A stretch of 64,000 nucleotides of DNA from Vitrella brassicaformis (lineage: Eukaryota > Sar > Vitrellaceae): NCBI GenBank assembly GCA_001179505.1, contig CDMY01000973.1, forward strand, positions 110,182 through 174,181, written 5' to 3'. A program made the position numbers and the translations under genes. A model generated the notes under the pieces. The model searched no databases. It was not told where the DNA came from and saw only the letters and a list, made by a program, of their open reading frames with translations. Positions 1 to 12,721 of the stretch are shown here, piece by piece. Position 1 is the stretch's first letter. Each line of letters begins with the position of its first letter.

Positions 1-467
1 CCATTCATGTGTCTTGTGCTGGTCTGTATTTCAGGTTCCAGTGGTCGGAGGAGGTCCAGGCCGAGTCGTACCTCATCACTGATCCTGACGAGTGTCTCGG
101 CTTGCTGCCGGCGCTCTTCGGGATCAGTGATGACAGCGGCTCCGTGCCGGCTGGCTGGGACCTCTCGGCTGAGAACCTCCAGGCCATCATGGGCGAGTGG
201 GAGCAGGAGAACCCCCTGCCCGACGATGACGAGGATGACGACGAGTGGGTGGATGAGCACGAGGAGGCCCGCGCCATCGAGAGGCGCATCCGCCACGCCA
301 TGCGGCACAACCGCAACACCCACACGCGCGGCCACCTCCGACTCTCCGACACCACTCGTCGCATCCAGCAGGGCGCCCCTCGCAGCCGCTCCTCGTCAAG
401 CCGCAGCGGCCGCAGCAGCCTCCAGAGCCGCATCAGCCGGGCGGGCAACAGCCACCGGAGTCGGTGA
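1..467 (+). CDS. C-terminal exon of an unknown acidic protein (partial)
   Basis: The last exon of a gene that begins left of the window. A 3' splice site (tatttcag) lies near position 34, and the reading frame then runs to a TGA at 465-467. The roughly 143 visible residues start FQWSEEVQAESYL, pass through an aspartate/glutamate run (PDDDEDDDEWVDEHEEAR, near 220-275) and finish in a basic Ser/Arg-rich tail, which looks disordered. I recognise no domain. Codon use is like the neighbouring genes and the acidic-then-basic composition argues against a shadow frame, but function cannot be assigned from this fragment. Confidence 0.6.
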   Translation, partial: IHVSCAGLYFRFQWSEEVQAESYLITDPDECLGLLPALFGISDDSGSVPAGWDLSAENLQAIMGEWEQENPLPDDDEDDDEWVDEHEEARAIERRIRHAMRHNRNTHTRGHLRLSDTTRRIQQGAPRSRSSSSRSGRSSLQSRISRAGNSHRSR

Positions 468-894
468 CCAGGGCAGCGGAGGGGGATTGTGTCGATGGAG
501 CAGGACGAGGGAGGAGGACTATCCTTCCTGCCCTTTGTCGAGGGACCGAGTGTGCGTGTTGGTGTTTGCGCGTCTGCGTGTGTGCGTGTCTGCGTGTGTG
601 CATGTGGAAACTTTCTCGTTCGAGCGGCTACGTGACGGCACCACATTTTTTACAGAGATCTGTTTTCATACACACATCCGTACGCGCGCACACACACGAG
701 CATAGCAAACACGCCGCGCTATCTGCACAGGTATTGACTGACACACCTTTTCATGAGGTGCATTTCTTCGACCGGCTCATCAATCCGACAATCCAGCCAC
801 CAACCAACATCATCCGCCTAATCCTCCATCCTCGCTCTTGACGCCCAGCAAAGCAAACACACGTACCCACATCACACCACCTAACCTGCCTCAT
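468..894. other. Convergent intergenic / 3' UTR region
   Basis: About 430 bp between the stop codons of two convergent genes. It is rich in TG/CA dinucleotides and has no codable ORF with protein-like composition. It presumably holds both 3' UTRs. No RNA gene was recognised. Confidence 0.5.
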
Positions 895-3800
895 CTATCT
901 GCGCTTGCCCTTTCCCTTTCTCTGGATAGCCCAGTGAGGCCGCTTCTTGATGTTGTCAGCCAGGCGAGCCAGCCTCTCCTTCCTTCTGCGAATCTTGGCC
1001 TCTTGCGCATCGACCTCATCAGACGATCCTTCGGTGTCCTTGTCGGCCTTGTCGCCGTCCATACCTCCCTCCTGCGTTGATTTGAGTGAGGGGTAGATAG
1101 ACACAGAGCGACGTGTGTGCGTGTGTGTGTGTGTGTGGATGGGTCGCCCACCCATTCACCTGTGAGCCGTCTGATCCGCTGTCGCTGTCGGGCTGTGCAT
1201 CGCCCTCGTCAGACTCTTCTTCAGTCCCTGATCACACATATATACACACATGGCACATGCATCTGTGTGCCAGGCGTATGTCTTCCTCACCTCTGAGTTT
1301 CCGCTCGTATTCCTCGACTGAGATCTTGCCTTGCCGCAGCTTCTTGGCCAGACGCTCTGTACAAAAAAACAAGGCATCACGCATTGAGAATCGATGCGCC
1401 CATCGTTTGTGTGGAGGCTGCCCACCCTCCAGCGCGAGATCTTCCCACTCGGCGGCAGCACGCTTCCTGAGGAAGGAGGAACACGATGAATGGAGACGCA
1501 TAGATACGCGCGTACGTGCCCTCTTGGTGAGTGGTGGCTATCTGGCCGGCTGTCTCAAACACCCACCTCTTGGCCCTTCTCTTCTCCCCGCGTGTTCGAT
1601 ACACCTTGCTCTCCTCACACTTCTGTTCGTCTTTTGCCCGCTTCTCGACAGCCCTGACACACACACACACACACACACAGAGACAGACAGACAGACAGAG
1701 AGAGATTCTGTCAAGTGGCGCTTGAGAAAGGGATGGCAGTTGGCCTACTTCGCCTTTGTTCTGTCCTTTTTGGGGTCGGTCTGGCTGCTCTCCATCGCTT
1801 TCGCCTCTCGTTTCTTGCGCAGCTGCTCCTGCCGCTGGGCCTCACGGTGGGGGTCCTACTCACACACAAATGGAATGAAGGGCAGGTTGTGTGTGGGGCC
1901 ATTGGTTGCACCGCCGCCTCGCAGATACCTTGAACGCAATGGTGCTGGGGTCGACGTCACTCTGGACGAAGTTGTCGATCGTGCGACCTGAGTGACACAG
2001 GCACCGAGAGAGCACATGGGTGGGTGCATGTTCGCGGTGTCGTGCCTGCATGTGTGGTCACCTACCGAGGATTTCCTTGACGCGTGGAATACGCAGGAGG
2101 GCGAACGAGGAAGCCAGGTGGCCGATCGACAAACTCTGCACAAGGCCAATTGAGGAAAAAGAATGCATTCAAATAAAACAGGCTGTGCGCAGCGCAGGCC
2201 GTGTGGTGTTTGTTGTACGTGCCTGGAATGGGAAGATGTAGGCGAGCTGGTGCTCCTTGTACGCCCGCACAAACGATACAAACGCCGCAGAGGCCTTCTC
2301 AAGCACCGCACGATCCTAACCGACACACACACGCGCCACCATATGCATGCAACCCCTCCCTTCCTGAATGGATGGATGGATGTCCCACAAACCTCCATGA
2401 GCACTTGCTGCGCGTCTCTCAGCGTGCTGGCGGCCTCCTCGTCCTTGATCAGCTGCTGCTCGGATGAAAGAGAGGAGTCGTCTGGAGGTGCCTTGCGCTT
2501 CTTCCTGGCCGCCACCCCTGCAAAAGCGCTCTTGAGCCGACTGGACGCAAAGTCCGCAAGCTCCACCTATGTATATCCAAGGAAAGGACAGTGGCAGGGA
2601 TGGAACCAGACGCATGAACCCCCTGTGTCGTTTGGCCGACCTTTCTTCTCTGGAGGAATGGAATGTAGGCCGTCTCCTCGGGCAGGAGCATCACCAGCGA
2701 CCGGCCTGACCGGCCCGCACGCGCAGTGCGGCCGATCCGATGGATAAAGAACTCGGGATCCTGCATCCATCCAACCAACCATCCATGTATGCCCCAAGTG
2801 TCGCCCTCTAATTCTCACTCACCTGTGGAGCGTCATATTGGATGATCCAGTCAACGTCCGGCACATCGATGCCCCTGGCCGCCACGTCCGTGGCCAGCAG
2901 AATGCCACGGGAGCCGTCGACGAACTGCTGGTATGTCTTCTGCCGACCCTTCTGGGCCATCTGGCCGTGCAGCCGATAGATTGGGTAGTTGGCAAGGGAG
3001 AAGGGGTGCTGTCCTGAGGTCTGTTCGCTTGGTATGGGTGCGGCGGAGTTGGTGTTGGCGTCATGTCGTTTGGTGAGCTCGAGGAGCATCTTGTGGAAGA
3101 AGTCGACACACGCGCATGTGAGGAAGAAGACGATGCACTTGCCCTTGCTCTCTGGCAAGATCGTCCTGACGGTAACGCCACACACTTACACCATTATACG
3201 GGCCCGCCCATATTCCCTCCATCCCATATCCACTCACCTGAAGAAGCGCATAAGGAATGCCAGCTTCTGATCGCTCCTCATGTAGCAGTAGTAGTTCTCA
3301 AGTGTCGTGGGCGTGCTGTGCGTCACTGCACCGCCGGCCGCATCCTCGCCGTCCTGCTTGTCGTCTTGCTGTTGGGCTTTGGGTCGGTCGACCTTGACGC
3401 AGATGTGCACGGGGTTCCTGAGGCCTGCCTTGATGAGCTGGTGGAGGGCGGTCGTCAGGGTGGCCGAGAAGAGACCCGTGCGGCGCTGTTTTGGCAAACG
3501 GCCTGAAACACGGCATGGATGGCTGCTGTGTGCATCATCGATCCATCGTACCGAGAATGTCTGACAGGTGCCTCTCGAACCCCAGGTCGAGCAGCCGATC
3601 AGCCTCGTCCATCACCAAAACCTCCAGCGACTTGAGAGTCCAATCCTGGCACACACACAGAGTAGGCACATGCATCCGTGTTTCTCGCCGCCGTCTGTAG
3701 GCCGGTCTGTACCCACGTCGGGGTCGCTGAGGATCGTCAGCAGATGGCTGAGCCGCCCAGGTGTGGCCACAATGATCTCAAGCGACCTGTCCGTCGCGGC

Positions 3801-4280
3801 CCCGCGGATCTGCTCGCACTCTTGGTCCACCTCACGCCCACCGGTGACCAGCCACGCCCTCAAATGCCCGCCATACCCATGCCCGTCAGCCACGTGCCTC
3901 ATTAAGGCAGACAGCACCTCATGAATCTGCCCCGCCAGCTCCCTTGTGGGCGCCAGAACGAGGGCACCAATGCGGAAGGTCGCCATCGCCACACCGCTGT
4001 GCGTTCGCTGCCGCTTGGGCGCGTCCGATGCCGCGAGAGTTTTGAGGAGCATCTCGACACACGGGATAAGGAAGGCGAGTGTCTTGCCGGAGCCGGTGAT
4101 GGCCTCCACGCAGACATCTTTGTTGTCGAGGAAGAGAGGGATGGTGATGGCCTGCACGGGCGTCATCTTGATGAAGCCTTGGGCGGCGACGAAGCCGAGA
4201 GTGGCTGGACTGAGGCCTTTGACGTCCTCCCAGCGACGGGAGGCCTGCTGTGGCTGTGGACGGGATGAAGAGTCTGACAT
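895..4280 (-). CDS. DDX55/SPB4-like: DEAD-box ATP-dependent RNA helicase, DDX55/Spb4 type
   Basis: A nucleolar DEAD-box helicase of the Spb4/DDX55 class, which in yeast and animals acts in 60S ribosome assembly. Clear exons read on the minus strand: 4280-3717, 3645-3552, 3502-3238, 3165-2823, 2760-2641, 2566-2393, 2315-2223, 2135-~2067, then short exons down to the TGA at 895. Motifs in order: Q-motif region (GFIKMTPVQ), Walker A (AITGSGKT), [33 protein letters not shown], the RGID block ([12 protein letters not shown]) and [10 protein letters not shown]. The downstream blocks AYIFPFQ and [18 protein letters not shown] match the Spb4-specific C-terminal extension, followed by a Lys/Arg-rich coiled tail ending RKGKGKRR. 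The start chosen is MSDSSSRPQ at 4280; an in-frame ATG at 4385 would add 35 residues without family similarity. A divergent promoter is shared with the ABC ATPase gene. Confidence 0.93.
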
Positions 4281-4392
4281 CGATGTATGTTGGATGGATC
4301 TCGATTTAGAGAATTGCCGATGAGTACCTCGGTCCTCCTGCGCCGTAGATGCGACCTTTACTTGGCTGGGTGCGCACTGGCGCATGGCAGAT

Positions 4393-4403
4393 TTTAGCTC
4401 GCA
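4393..4403 (+). promoter_or_regulatory. TWAGCTCGCA promoter element (copy 1)
   Basis: TTTAGCTCGCA lies in the 257-bp divergent promoter between the helicase start (4280) and the ABC ATPase start (4538). It is one of five divergent promoters in this window carrying the same core; see the matching finding. Confidence 0.45.
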
Positions 4404-4537
4404 GATCGGCCGATTTTGCAGTCAGCAGAAGGAGGCTGAGGCCATTCTCAGAGGGCTCTTTGGAGCCAGAGAGGGAGATACAGCAAACCGCGTCTAAAAA
4501 TGGCAAACTGATCTTGATCTTGACTGGCTGATCTGCG

Positions 4538-4738
4538 ATGAAGGACGCCTCAGACTCATCAATGGCCTGTGACGGTCAGGATGCGGAGCCAGCCATCGAG
4601 ATCTGCAACCTCTCTTACCACTACGAGAAGGTGCGGCAGACGTACCTCATCACCGAGCTCGACCAGCGCTACGCCGACTGCCTCACGGTGCGAAACAAAC
4701 AGGCCCATGTGCCTCACGCCTGCAGTGAGTGACACTGA

Positions 4739-4784
<46 letters not shown>

Positions 4785-6097
4785 CGTGTGTTTGATGCAG
4801 GACATCAGTCTCAAGATAGCGAAGGGATCTCGTGTGTTGGTGGTGGGCGGCAATGGCGCTGGCAAATCGACCGTTAGTCGGCTTGGCTTGTGTTGAAGGA
4901 AATGCATCATGTTCATGTCACGTCGGCTGTGTGTTTCCCTTCCCTCCCTATTGCTGTCCGTCTCTCTACAGCTGCTGAGCATCCTTGGAGGAAGAAAGGT
5001 ACGCAAAGCAATCACGAGCTGGATTGGATGCATGTGATGTGATGGAGAACATCTGCTGCTATTGACCGACAGATGGTTCCGGAAAGGAGTGCTCTCGTGC
5101 TGGGTCGGCCTGCCTTCCACGACTCAACGCTCAGCAACGACGTCATGTACCTCGGCGAATGGTGGAAGAACGGTCAGGGCAGTCAGTCAGCCATAGGCAA
5201 ACAAAGGCCTGCTCACGATATCTCATTCTTGACATGTACTGTGTTGTGCTGTCTGTCCTGTTGGTTCAGAGTTCTTCATGGATGTGCCGATGCGCGACTG
5301 TGTGCGGGAGCATCTGGATGACCCCCGCTTCCAGGTGCTGCGTCGGTGTCTGGATGTGGACCTCGACTGGCGCATCTCGCGCGTGTCCGACGGACAGAGG
5401 CGGAGATGCCAGCTGCTCGCACACCTCGCCACGTACGTCACGCCCGTAGCCATCGAATCGATGGACCGACTGTTGTTGTGTGTGTGATGGGTGGGGTGGG
5501 TGTGTTGTGGTGCGCATGGCATGGTGTGTGCAGGCGGAGGAAGGTGTACATAATGGACGAGGTGACGACCGATCTCGATGTGGTCGGGAGGGACTCGCTC
5601 ATGAGGTAGGTGGGCTGGTGTGGCATATGAATCCGATGCGATACACACCGTATGTAAGTAATGACGTGTGTGTGTGTGTGTGTGTGTGTTTGTATGTCAG
5701 GATGTTGCGTCTTGAGAGCGAGCGTCGTGGCGTGACCATTCTGTACGCCACGCACATCTTCGATAACATGGAGGGCTGGCCCACACACATACTTTACCTC
5801 AGAAAGGGGCAGATCCACACCTTCTGCAAAATGGAAGACTTCACACAGTAAGTAAAAGCATGAGAGCGACACCACACAAGGCAGGTGGACAGGCCAACAT
5901 GCGTTGACTGACTGTGCCGTGTGTGTCGTGCCTTGTGTGTGAGTGGCAGGTATCACAGACTGCGCGCAGAGGGCTGTCTGATGCCCCTGTATACCGTAGT
6001 GCGTGAATGGCTCTATGAGGAGCTTCACGAGGGAAACAGCGGCAGAGATCTGACGCTGACAGACGATGAGCTCCTCGGCGGGTCTACGAGTGGCTGA
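4538..6097 (+). CDS. CAF16-like: Soluble ABC ATPase, CAF16/ABCI-type (CCR4-NOT-associated class)
   Basis: A single nucleotide-binding domain with no membrane segment, of the class that includes yeast Caf16 and plant ABCI19-21. Eight exons join in frame: 4538-4687, 4801-4872, 4972-4998, 5073-5172, 5270-5432, 5534-5605, 5701-5847, 5950-6097. All introns have GT-AG ends. Walker A is GGNGAGKST, split by an intron right after it. The ABC signature is VSDGQRRRCQLL, the VSDGQ-RR form typical of this class. Walker B is KVYIMDE and the H-loop is ATHIFDNME. The protein is about 290 residues, the usual size. Yeast Caf16 associates with CCR4-NOT; whether this one does is inference. It is transcribed divergently from the helicase. 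Confidence 0.93.
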
Positions 6098-6708
6098 GAT
6101 GATTGATATGAGTGAGGCTCTGACGGCTGTACAGTTGTTCTGGTCAGCTGTTTCTTGGTGCACTTGGATCTGTCCATGACATGCGCCTGCCTGCATGTGA
6201 GCGCAGCCTGCTTGTCGGCTGCATGCCAGTACTATAACCATTGCAACAATGAGGAAGATTCGTGTCGAAAAGACCTGCAAGGGGTACCCTTCTTGTCCCC
6301 CATGCCCCCAGCTGGTTCTGTCGATCGGCTGGAGAAAGGCGCAGATCTGGCCTGACTGATCTGGCCTGTCAAGCCTTCCAGCCTCCTCTCCGACGAGCGC
6401 GCCTTCGCGCCTTCTGGGAGCGAGCAGCCTCGACTTTGTTCTCCTCTCCGCTGCCTCGAGCTGATCTGTAGAGCCGGCCCTGGACAACGGACATGCCCAA
6501 TGCCTGTCAGTCTGGTCGCGAGCTGGCTGTGAAGGACGCCAGTGAGTGGGAGTGGAGCGAGGGGCGGGGCGAGGCGCGGCCACATAGTGCATGCCATTAA
6601 GGTAGGGCAGGGAGGAAATGGCAGCACAGTAAGACACAGCGTGAAGTCACCGCGTCGGGTGTGTGTGTCTGCATGTGCATGCGTGCAGGTAGCTCTTTGG
6701 CGGCTGAG
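6098..6708. other. Intergenic region between two same-strand genes
   Basis: About 610 bp holding the 3' UTR of the CAF16-like gene and the promoter or 5' UTR of the LOTUS/OAS-like gene. The first half is unique sequence. A TG-rich stretch followed by gcgtgcag just before 6690 could be an acceptor for a 5' UTR intron. No ORF with protein-like composition was seen. Confidence 0.45.
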
Positions 6709-9700
6709 ATGAAGGCTGACGGTCGTCCCTCTGCATCATCATCGTCATCCCTCAGTGGCGTCGGGTCGGTGGTCGAGCAACTCGCAGAACTACTCAGAGA
6801 GAAGTCGCATCACAACAGCAGGTCTGTCCGTGGGCATGCACGCGCACGTGTGCATGCACCTCCTCTCTCCTTGTCTGTACCGTGTGTGTGTGTGTGCGTG
6901 TGTCTGTGTGTGTGTCTGTGTGTGGTCAGTGACCCCCCTCCCCCGCCCCCTCCCCCCTCCCTCGTAGTAGCCAACACGTCTACACCGGCGCACAACCACA
7001 CTCACCCCTACCCATCCGCATTTAACGTGTACGCACCGCCGCCACCGCCACCTGACGATGACCACCATGGCATCATCACGATGGGCAACAGAATCGTCAG
7101 ACGCACGTACGAACGAATGGTCGCCCCACACCCACACCCACACCCCCACACATGTGTACCTATCTGTTGTGTGCTGTGCGCTGTCGTGTTCAGCGGCAGC
7201 AAGGTGTATGTGCCCAAGGGCCACCGCCAGCACCACCAGCATCACCATCACCATCAGCTCCATCCGTCACCGTCACCCCCACCCCCGCCCACACGCACCA
7301 ACACACAGTACTACCAGCCCATGACGACACAGAGAACCGGAAGTAGCGGTCTTGGTGGTGGTGGTGGTGGTGGTGGGTGCAGCGCCAGCAGCAGCACCAG
7401 CAGCAAAGAAGCGCCGCCCTACTCGACGGCCATGAAGATGAGATATGCTGAGGTCTCACGGGCACTACAGGTGCGCCGTCCGTGCCAAGAAGGAAGGCCT
7501 TTACATGGAAAATGGATGCGCACATGTGTGTGTGTGTGTGTGGGGGGGGGTGTGTGCAGATGCTGCTCAAGGAGGTGGGGAAGGCCATATCGGTCGCGAG
7601 CCTGGAGCAGATGTTCATACAACGATTCGACGTCACGTAAGCGACCTGAGCGAGCAGATGAAAGGTCATTGTCAACCTATAACTATGCCTTTCGTGTGTC
7701 CTTCCTGTCCGTGTGTGCAGTGTGGATCAGCTGGTGCGCATCCCGCTGCTCGAGTACCTACAGCGCAAGGCGAGCATCTTCATGCTCGAGATGGAGGCCG
7801 ACCCCCCAATGGTGGCCCTCCACCCCAGCATCATGCAGGGACCCCCACTGGCGGACCTCAACGCGCCTAAGGTACGTTGCATTTCCTTCGTGTGCAAGTG
7901 CGTGTTGATGGTGTGTGGTGTGATGGGCGTGTGTGGCTGTAGGATGAGGCGTTTGTGGTAGAGGAGTTCGTCAAGCTCATCGACGACTCGGTGACGCACG
8001 GGAGTTTCATCTGCTACATCTCCTCTCTCTGCGGCAAGTTCATCCAGCGCAACTCGCTCTCCGTCACAAGTACGGCAGCGACCCTGCACACACCACCACA
8101 CACACCCCTGATGGACGGATGGATGGATGGATGGATGGCTGTGTGCAGGCATCATTGGTGTCCGCCCGCTGGATCTGCTCAAGCGACACCCCGAGACCTT
8201 CCTGCTCGTCGGAGGGGGGTCAGTCAGCACACGCAGCACAGCACAGGGACAAGCGTCCATCCAAGTATGTGTGTGGATGTGTGTCAGGAACGTGACGCTG
8301 CGCAAGTACGAGTGCGAGAGGGAGGTGCAGGAGGTCATCAGTGCCGTCCGCGGCGCGTCCAAGGCTCAGAGAGTCGCCAAGGCCGTCGATGAAGCACAGT
8401 AGCCCAGCCAGCCACAAGACACACACCAGGCCCTCCTCATATATAACGTCACTCTCCCTCCGTAGGTATCCCCCATTCAGCACTCGCCGCGAACACCGTC
8501 CAGATCGGCTGACGGTGCAGCACGTCGTTGACGAGTTCCGCCGTCTCATTCTACAGGACTGCGCAGAGGGCGTGCAAGTGGTCGGCCGGCCTTTCACCAT
8601 TCACTCACACGCCACAATAAATTGTGTTCATGTTCATCTTGATCTTCATGTTTTTTTTGTGTGTGTGTGTGTGTGTGTTTTGTGTGTGTGTGTGTGGTCG
8701 TCCTGTGCAGGTTTACATCTCGTCGCTATGCGGTCGGTTTCTTCAGCGCTATGGCGTGCCGGTGACCAAGATCATCCAGTGCCGACCAGCAGACTTCCTC
8801 CGACAATACGACCACATATTCGTCATGACCGGTGCATTCTCTCCCCTCCCACACACACATATCATCGCTCCTCCTTGTGTGTGCAGGGGGCGGCAATGTG
8901 GGTCTGCGTGAGGTCCTGGGCCACGACATTTCCTCGGTCCCCCCTCCCCCGCCACGCACCGGCATCATCGACACACCCGCAGCAACATCCAAGCAGCACG
9001 CCAGCACCACGCAGGGCGTCTACAGCCACGGTGACGACTACAGCTACATTGACGAGGGGTATGGTGGGTCAGGGGAGGCATCGGAGGAGCGTGAGATCGC
9101 CGCTTTGGAGCGGATCCACCAGTGGTGCACCGAGCAAGCAGAGAAGGAGGAGCATTTCCACACGGTGAGGGAGGGAGGGATGTTGACACTCATACGGTTC
9201 CAATATCCTCGCTCTCTCTCGCTCTGTGTGTGTGTGTGTGTGTGTTTGTGTGTGTGCAGGGCGTCTCACCCCCACCACCCCCACCACCCCCGCCCCCACC
9301 CTCCACGGACAGTGATGGCCTCGGTGTGCAGTCCTTCACACCCGACGTGATGCGGCTGCAGCAGCCAGAGCAGCCACAGACGGCACAACAGACAGAGGGC
9401 GGGTGCAGTGATGGCGATGTCTTGACGGACGCTTCGTTGACGGAGCTGCATGACCGGCTGGTCAACGACAAATATACACACATGTATGGGAGGGAGAAAG
9501 AAGCAGAGGGAGGGCGAAAAGCGTCACATGCTCTGTCTGTCTGTCTGTCTCTCTCTGTCTCTCTGTCTCTCTGTCAGTGCTGCCCGAGCGGTGCGTGTGG
9601 TGTGCGAGGTGCTCAAGCGGCAAACCGCCCTCCCAGTGGCCGACATACTCCTCGGTGACACACCCACACATCCGCCCACACATTCGCCCACCCATCCATG

Positions 9701-12401
9701 CTCCCTCTCTCTCTCTCATCTGTGCCTGCAGGTGGCTCGGTTGCCTGTGGCGTGACCTCGCTCGAGGCTACGGACGTCTCCCTGGTCCTCTGCGTCGACA
9801 CCCTCTCCCGGCACAATCCCGGGGCGTGGCTCTCGCCCTCACTCGACACGATCAGGTCGGTCCTGGAGTTGGGCCTCCCGGCCCACCCACCGCACCACCT
9901 CATCCCCAGAGAATTCGACACACACTACTCCAAGGGCGCTGTGACGTTCGGTGCGCACACACGACAGACGAGAGGTGTTTATGATATGTGTGAAGGGGGT
10001 CTGACAATTGTGTGTGTGTGTGTGTGGTGTGGTGTGGGGTCAGTGCTGCATCCGATGCCGCTGGCGTTGGGGAGGGGCGATGTGGCTGTGGGCGAGCTGC
10101 AGGCGATTGCTGGCGGACGGGGGATGACGTTCAGGTGAGGAGAGAGGGGGAGGGAAAGCCACATGTATGTATGTGTGGCGGTGTGTTGGTGTGTGGCGGG
10201 GTCAGTGTGAGCGTGGTGCCCATGTTTCACGGCCTGGAGGATGTCTGGAGCTGTCTCGACGCCACACCGCCGTCGCTGCGCTTCTGCATCGAACACGCGC
10301 TCACCAGGGAGACCACCGAACTCATTCTCAAACAGACACCAAAGGTAATGAACATATCGACAGAGAGAGATAGAGAGAGAGATACCTGCCGTCTTCATGG
10401 ACTCGTGTATGTGCGTTGCCGTATTGTCTGTCGTCCGTCCGTCAGGTGAAAGCCGCGATGCGTCTGATGGAGTTCTGGCGGCTGCACCAGGCGTGGAGCT
10501 CCCCCCGCACCACCCCCTCCCCCTACACCACAGCCCTGCTCACCCTACACGCAGCCCACCTGCACCTCCTCGACACCCAGCCCCACGAGTCACCCCTCGC
10601 TCAGCAGCACACCACCAACAGCAACGGCAGCAGCAACAGCAACAGCGTCGCCCACCTCGCCCCGCCCGGCTGTGGGCCGTGGGAGATGGTGAAGCGGACT
10701 TTTGGCGTGATGGAGGGGTTTGAGACGGTGCGCGTGGTGTGGGCGGATGTGGGATTGGCGGCTTACACGGTGAGGGAGGGAGGGAGGGATGGCGCGTTGG
10801 GGTGGGAATGTGTGTATGGTGGTGTGTGGTTTGGTGTGGTTAGTACCCGAGCATATGGCCGGCACTGATGGGTCATGAGCGCATCCTGATGGACCCCGTC
10901 AACCCCTACAAGAACCTAGCTGGTCCGTCCGTCAGCCGAAATGACACACACCACACGCCCCTCCATCGCTGCGGCCCACTCCATCTCTGTGTGGTGTGCA
11001 GATCCGTCAGTGTTTGACTGCACCGAGTTGGTAGCCTTCGCCCAGCCTTCACGGTGGATGGACTTCTTCCGCCGTCACGTCACTCTGACACTCCAGAAGA
11101 AACGGGGAGGAGCAGCGGCACCCACACTGCCGGTAGGCGAAAGACACTCAGACAGACAGACAGACAGGCGGCTTCAGCCACACAGACACCATTCTCCCCC
11201 TCTCTCTCTCTGTGTCTGCACAGGTGTCTTCTCTCACCGGTCTCAGTCTCATTCGCACCCACACGGCCACGACAGTCACGACGCAGCAGCAGCAGCAGCA
11301 TGACGACTACTCGCCATCCTCATTTGTCATCCCCAAGCAGCAGAGTGACCCCACCCCGCACAACTCGGACTGCACCACCACCACACACGCGTCATCGGCA
11401 GCCACGGCAGCCGCATCTGGACAGCGTCAGGTGTCCTTCTTTGCCAACTTCATGGGGGAAGACACCATGACGGGCAGCAGTGAGGTCACACCGATGTCTG
11501 GCTTGCAGGTGAGATAGATGAAGAGGAGAGCAAAAGGCAAGGCGGTCTGTGTGGGACGTCCATGTGCGTGTGTGTTGTGTGTGTTTGGTTGTGTCAGGGT
11601 GCGTGTTGTTCGTCTGGGTTCTACTTCCCCGATGCGTCACCGGTGGCCAATCGTGGCAGTGGCACGACGACCGACGTCTTCTCCACCACTCTCCCCTTCC
11701 CCAAGGACACCTACCCATCAGCCGACAGCACCCACGCCCCCACTCCAGCCATCGACCTTAACACCGCAGAGATCGACCAGTGGACGCCCCCCTCACCCAG
11801 ACCACTGCTACCATCCCTCGGCGGCCGATCCGTCCCACTCGACGAGACTGCCGGGGGCAGCGGCAAGGCACCCGGCAGCACCAGCAGCAGCGTGACCTTC
11901 CCCATATTCGCCGAGCGCATGTCGCCATTCGACGTGTCGTCACTCTCCCCATTGGAGAGGCGAGATGCCGGCGCGGCCGACAACAGTGCGCCATTCTCCC
12001 TGCCGGCGGCAGCAGCATCAGCAGCAGCGAGGGACGGCTCACACATGCTGGCAGGGTGTGGGTGGGGCGGCAGTGGGCTGTTCGGCATTCCGCTTGGTGC
12101 TGGTGGTGGTGGTGATGGTGAGGATGGTGAGGCGGACATCAAGAACGACGAGACCTTCTGCCCGCCCCCGAGCTTCAACCTCAAGCTGACACTGGGAGAG
12201 GAGGACGACATCGATGAGACGAACGAGGCGAATGAGACGACGGCAGCACCCACCACGGCAGCAGCAGCAGCAGCAGCAGCACCGACGGCCACAAACGGGG
12301 AGAAGGACAAGAGGAAGGGCAGGGGGCATGGCAAGGGGAAAGGGGTGTCGTGGGCCATGCTGGTGCGCATGGGGGCGCTCGACCCGAAGCACCACAAGTG
12401 A
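6709..12401 (+). CDS. Multidomain protein: three LOTUS-like winged helices plus degenerate OAS-type nucleotidyltransferase domain
   Basis: A gene of about 20 exons starting at ATG 6709 (MKADGRPSASSSS); exon 1 ends at 6821. Low-complexity Pro/His/Gly segments fill 6930-7470. Three similar winged-helix-like modules follow: about 7560-7872 (LLEYLQRKASIFMLE), 7943-8400 (ISSLCGKFIQRN, then LDLLKRHPETFLLVGGGNV) and 8466-8930 (ISSLCGRFLQRYGVPV, then ADFLRQYDHIFVM and GGGNVGLRE). They resemble LOTUS/OST-HTH domains. After a Pro-rich linker, 9570-11100 reads like an OAS/cGAS-superfamily nucleotidyltransferase: GGSVACGVTS, TDVSLVLCVD, SVVPMFHG, LKQTPKVKAAMRL, and the OAS1_C-like ILMDPVNPYKNLAD. The first catalytic Asp is present but the second and third positions are Ser, so it is probably inactive. 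A low-complexity tail of about 400 residues ends GALDPKHHK. Fold assignments are by eye. Confidence 0.75.
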
Positions 12402-12721
12402 GTGACCAGGGTGAATGGGTGGGGGGGTGGTCCTTCTGCCTTAGTTAGTCGAGTCATCATCTCTATCATGCCTAGATAAATCAACACCAGTTCCTGACGG
12501 GCGGGGCGGGTCGGCTATGGGGTGGGTGGTGTTCGTGGATGGGCACAGTATACCCATCGGACTGAATGACATGGAGAGGTCATGCACCTCAGTCTTAGTA
12601 GCTACGTATCCGATGCTTTCTACAGAGCAGATATAGCGAGGGAGGGAAAAGAGTGGAACTAGCTTCCTCCACACCAGCCATTCAGTGCCAGTGTCTAGCT
12701 TTGCCTTCCTACATGCATGCC

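Noticed and set aside
10605-10660. Asn/Ser/Gln repeat as a possible CRISPR-like or satellite array
   Set aside because: It is an in-frame codon repeat within the LOTUS/OAS-like gene.
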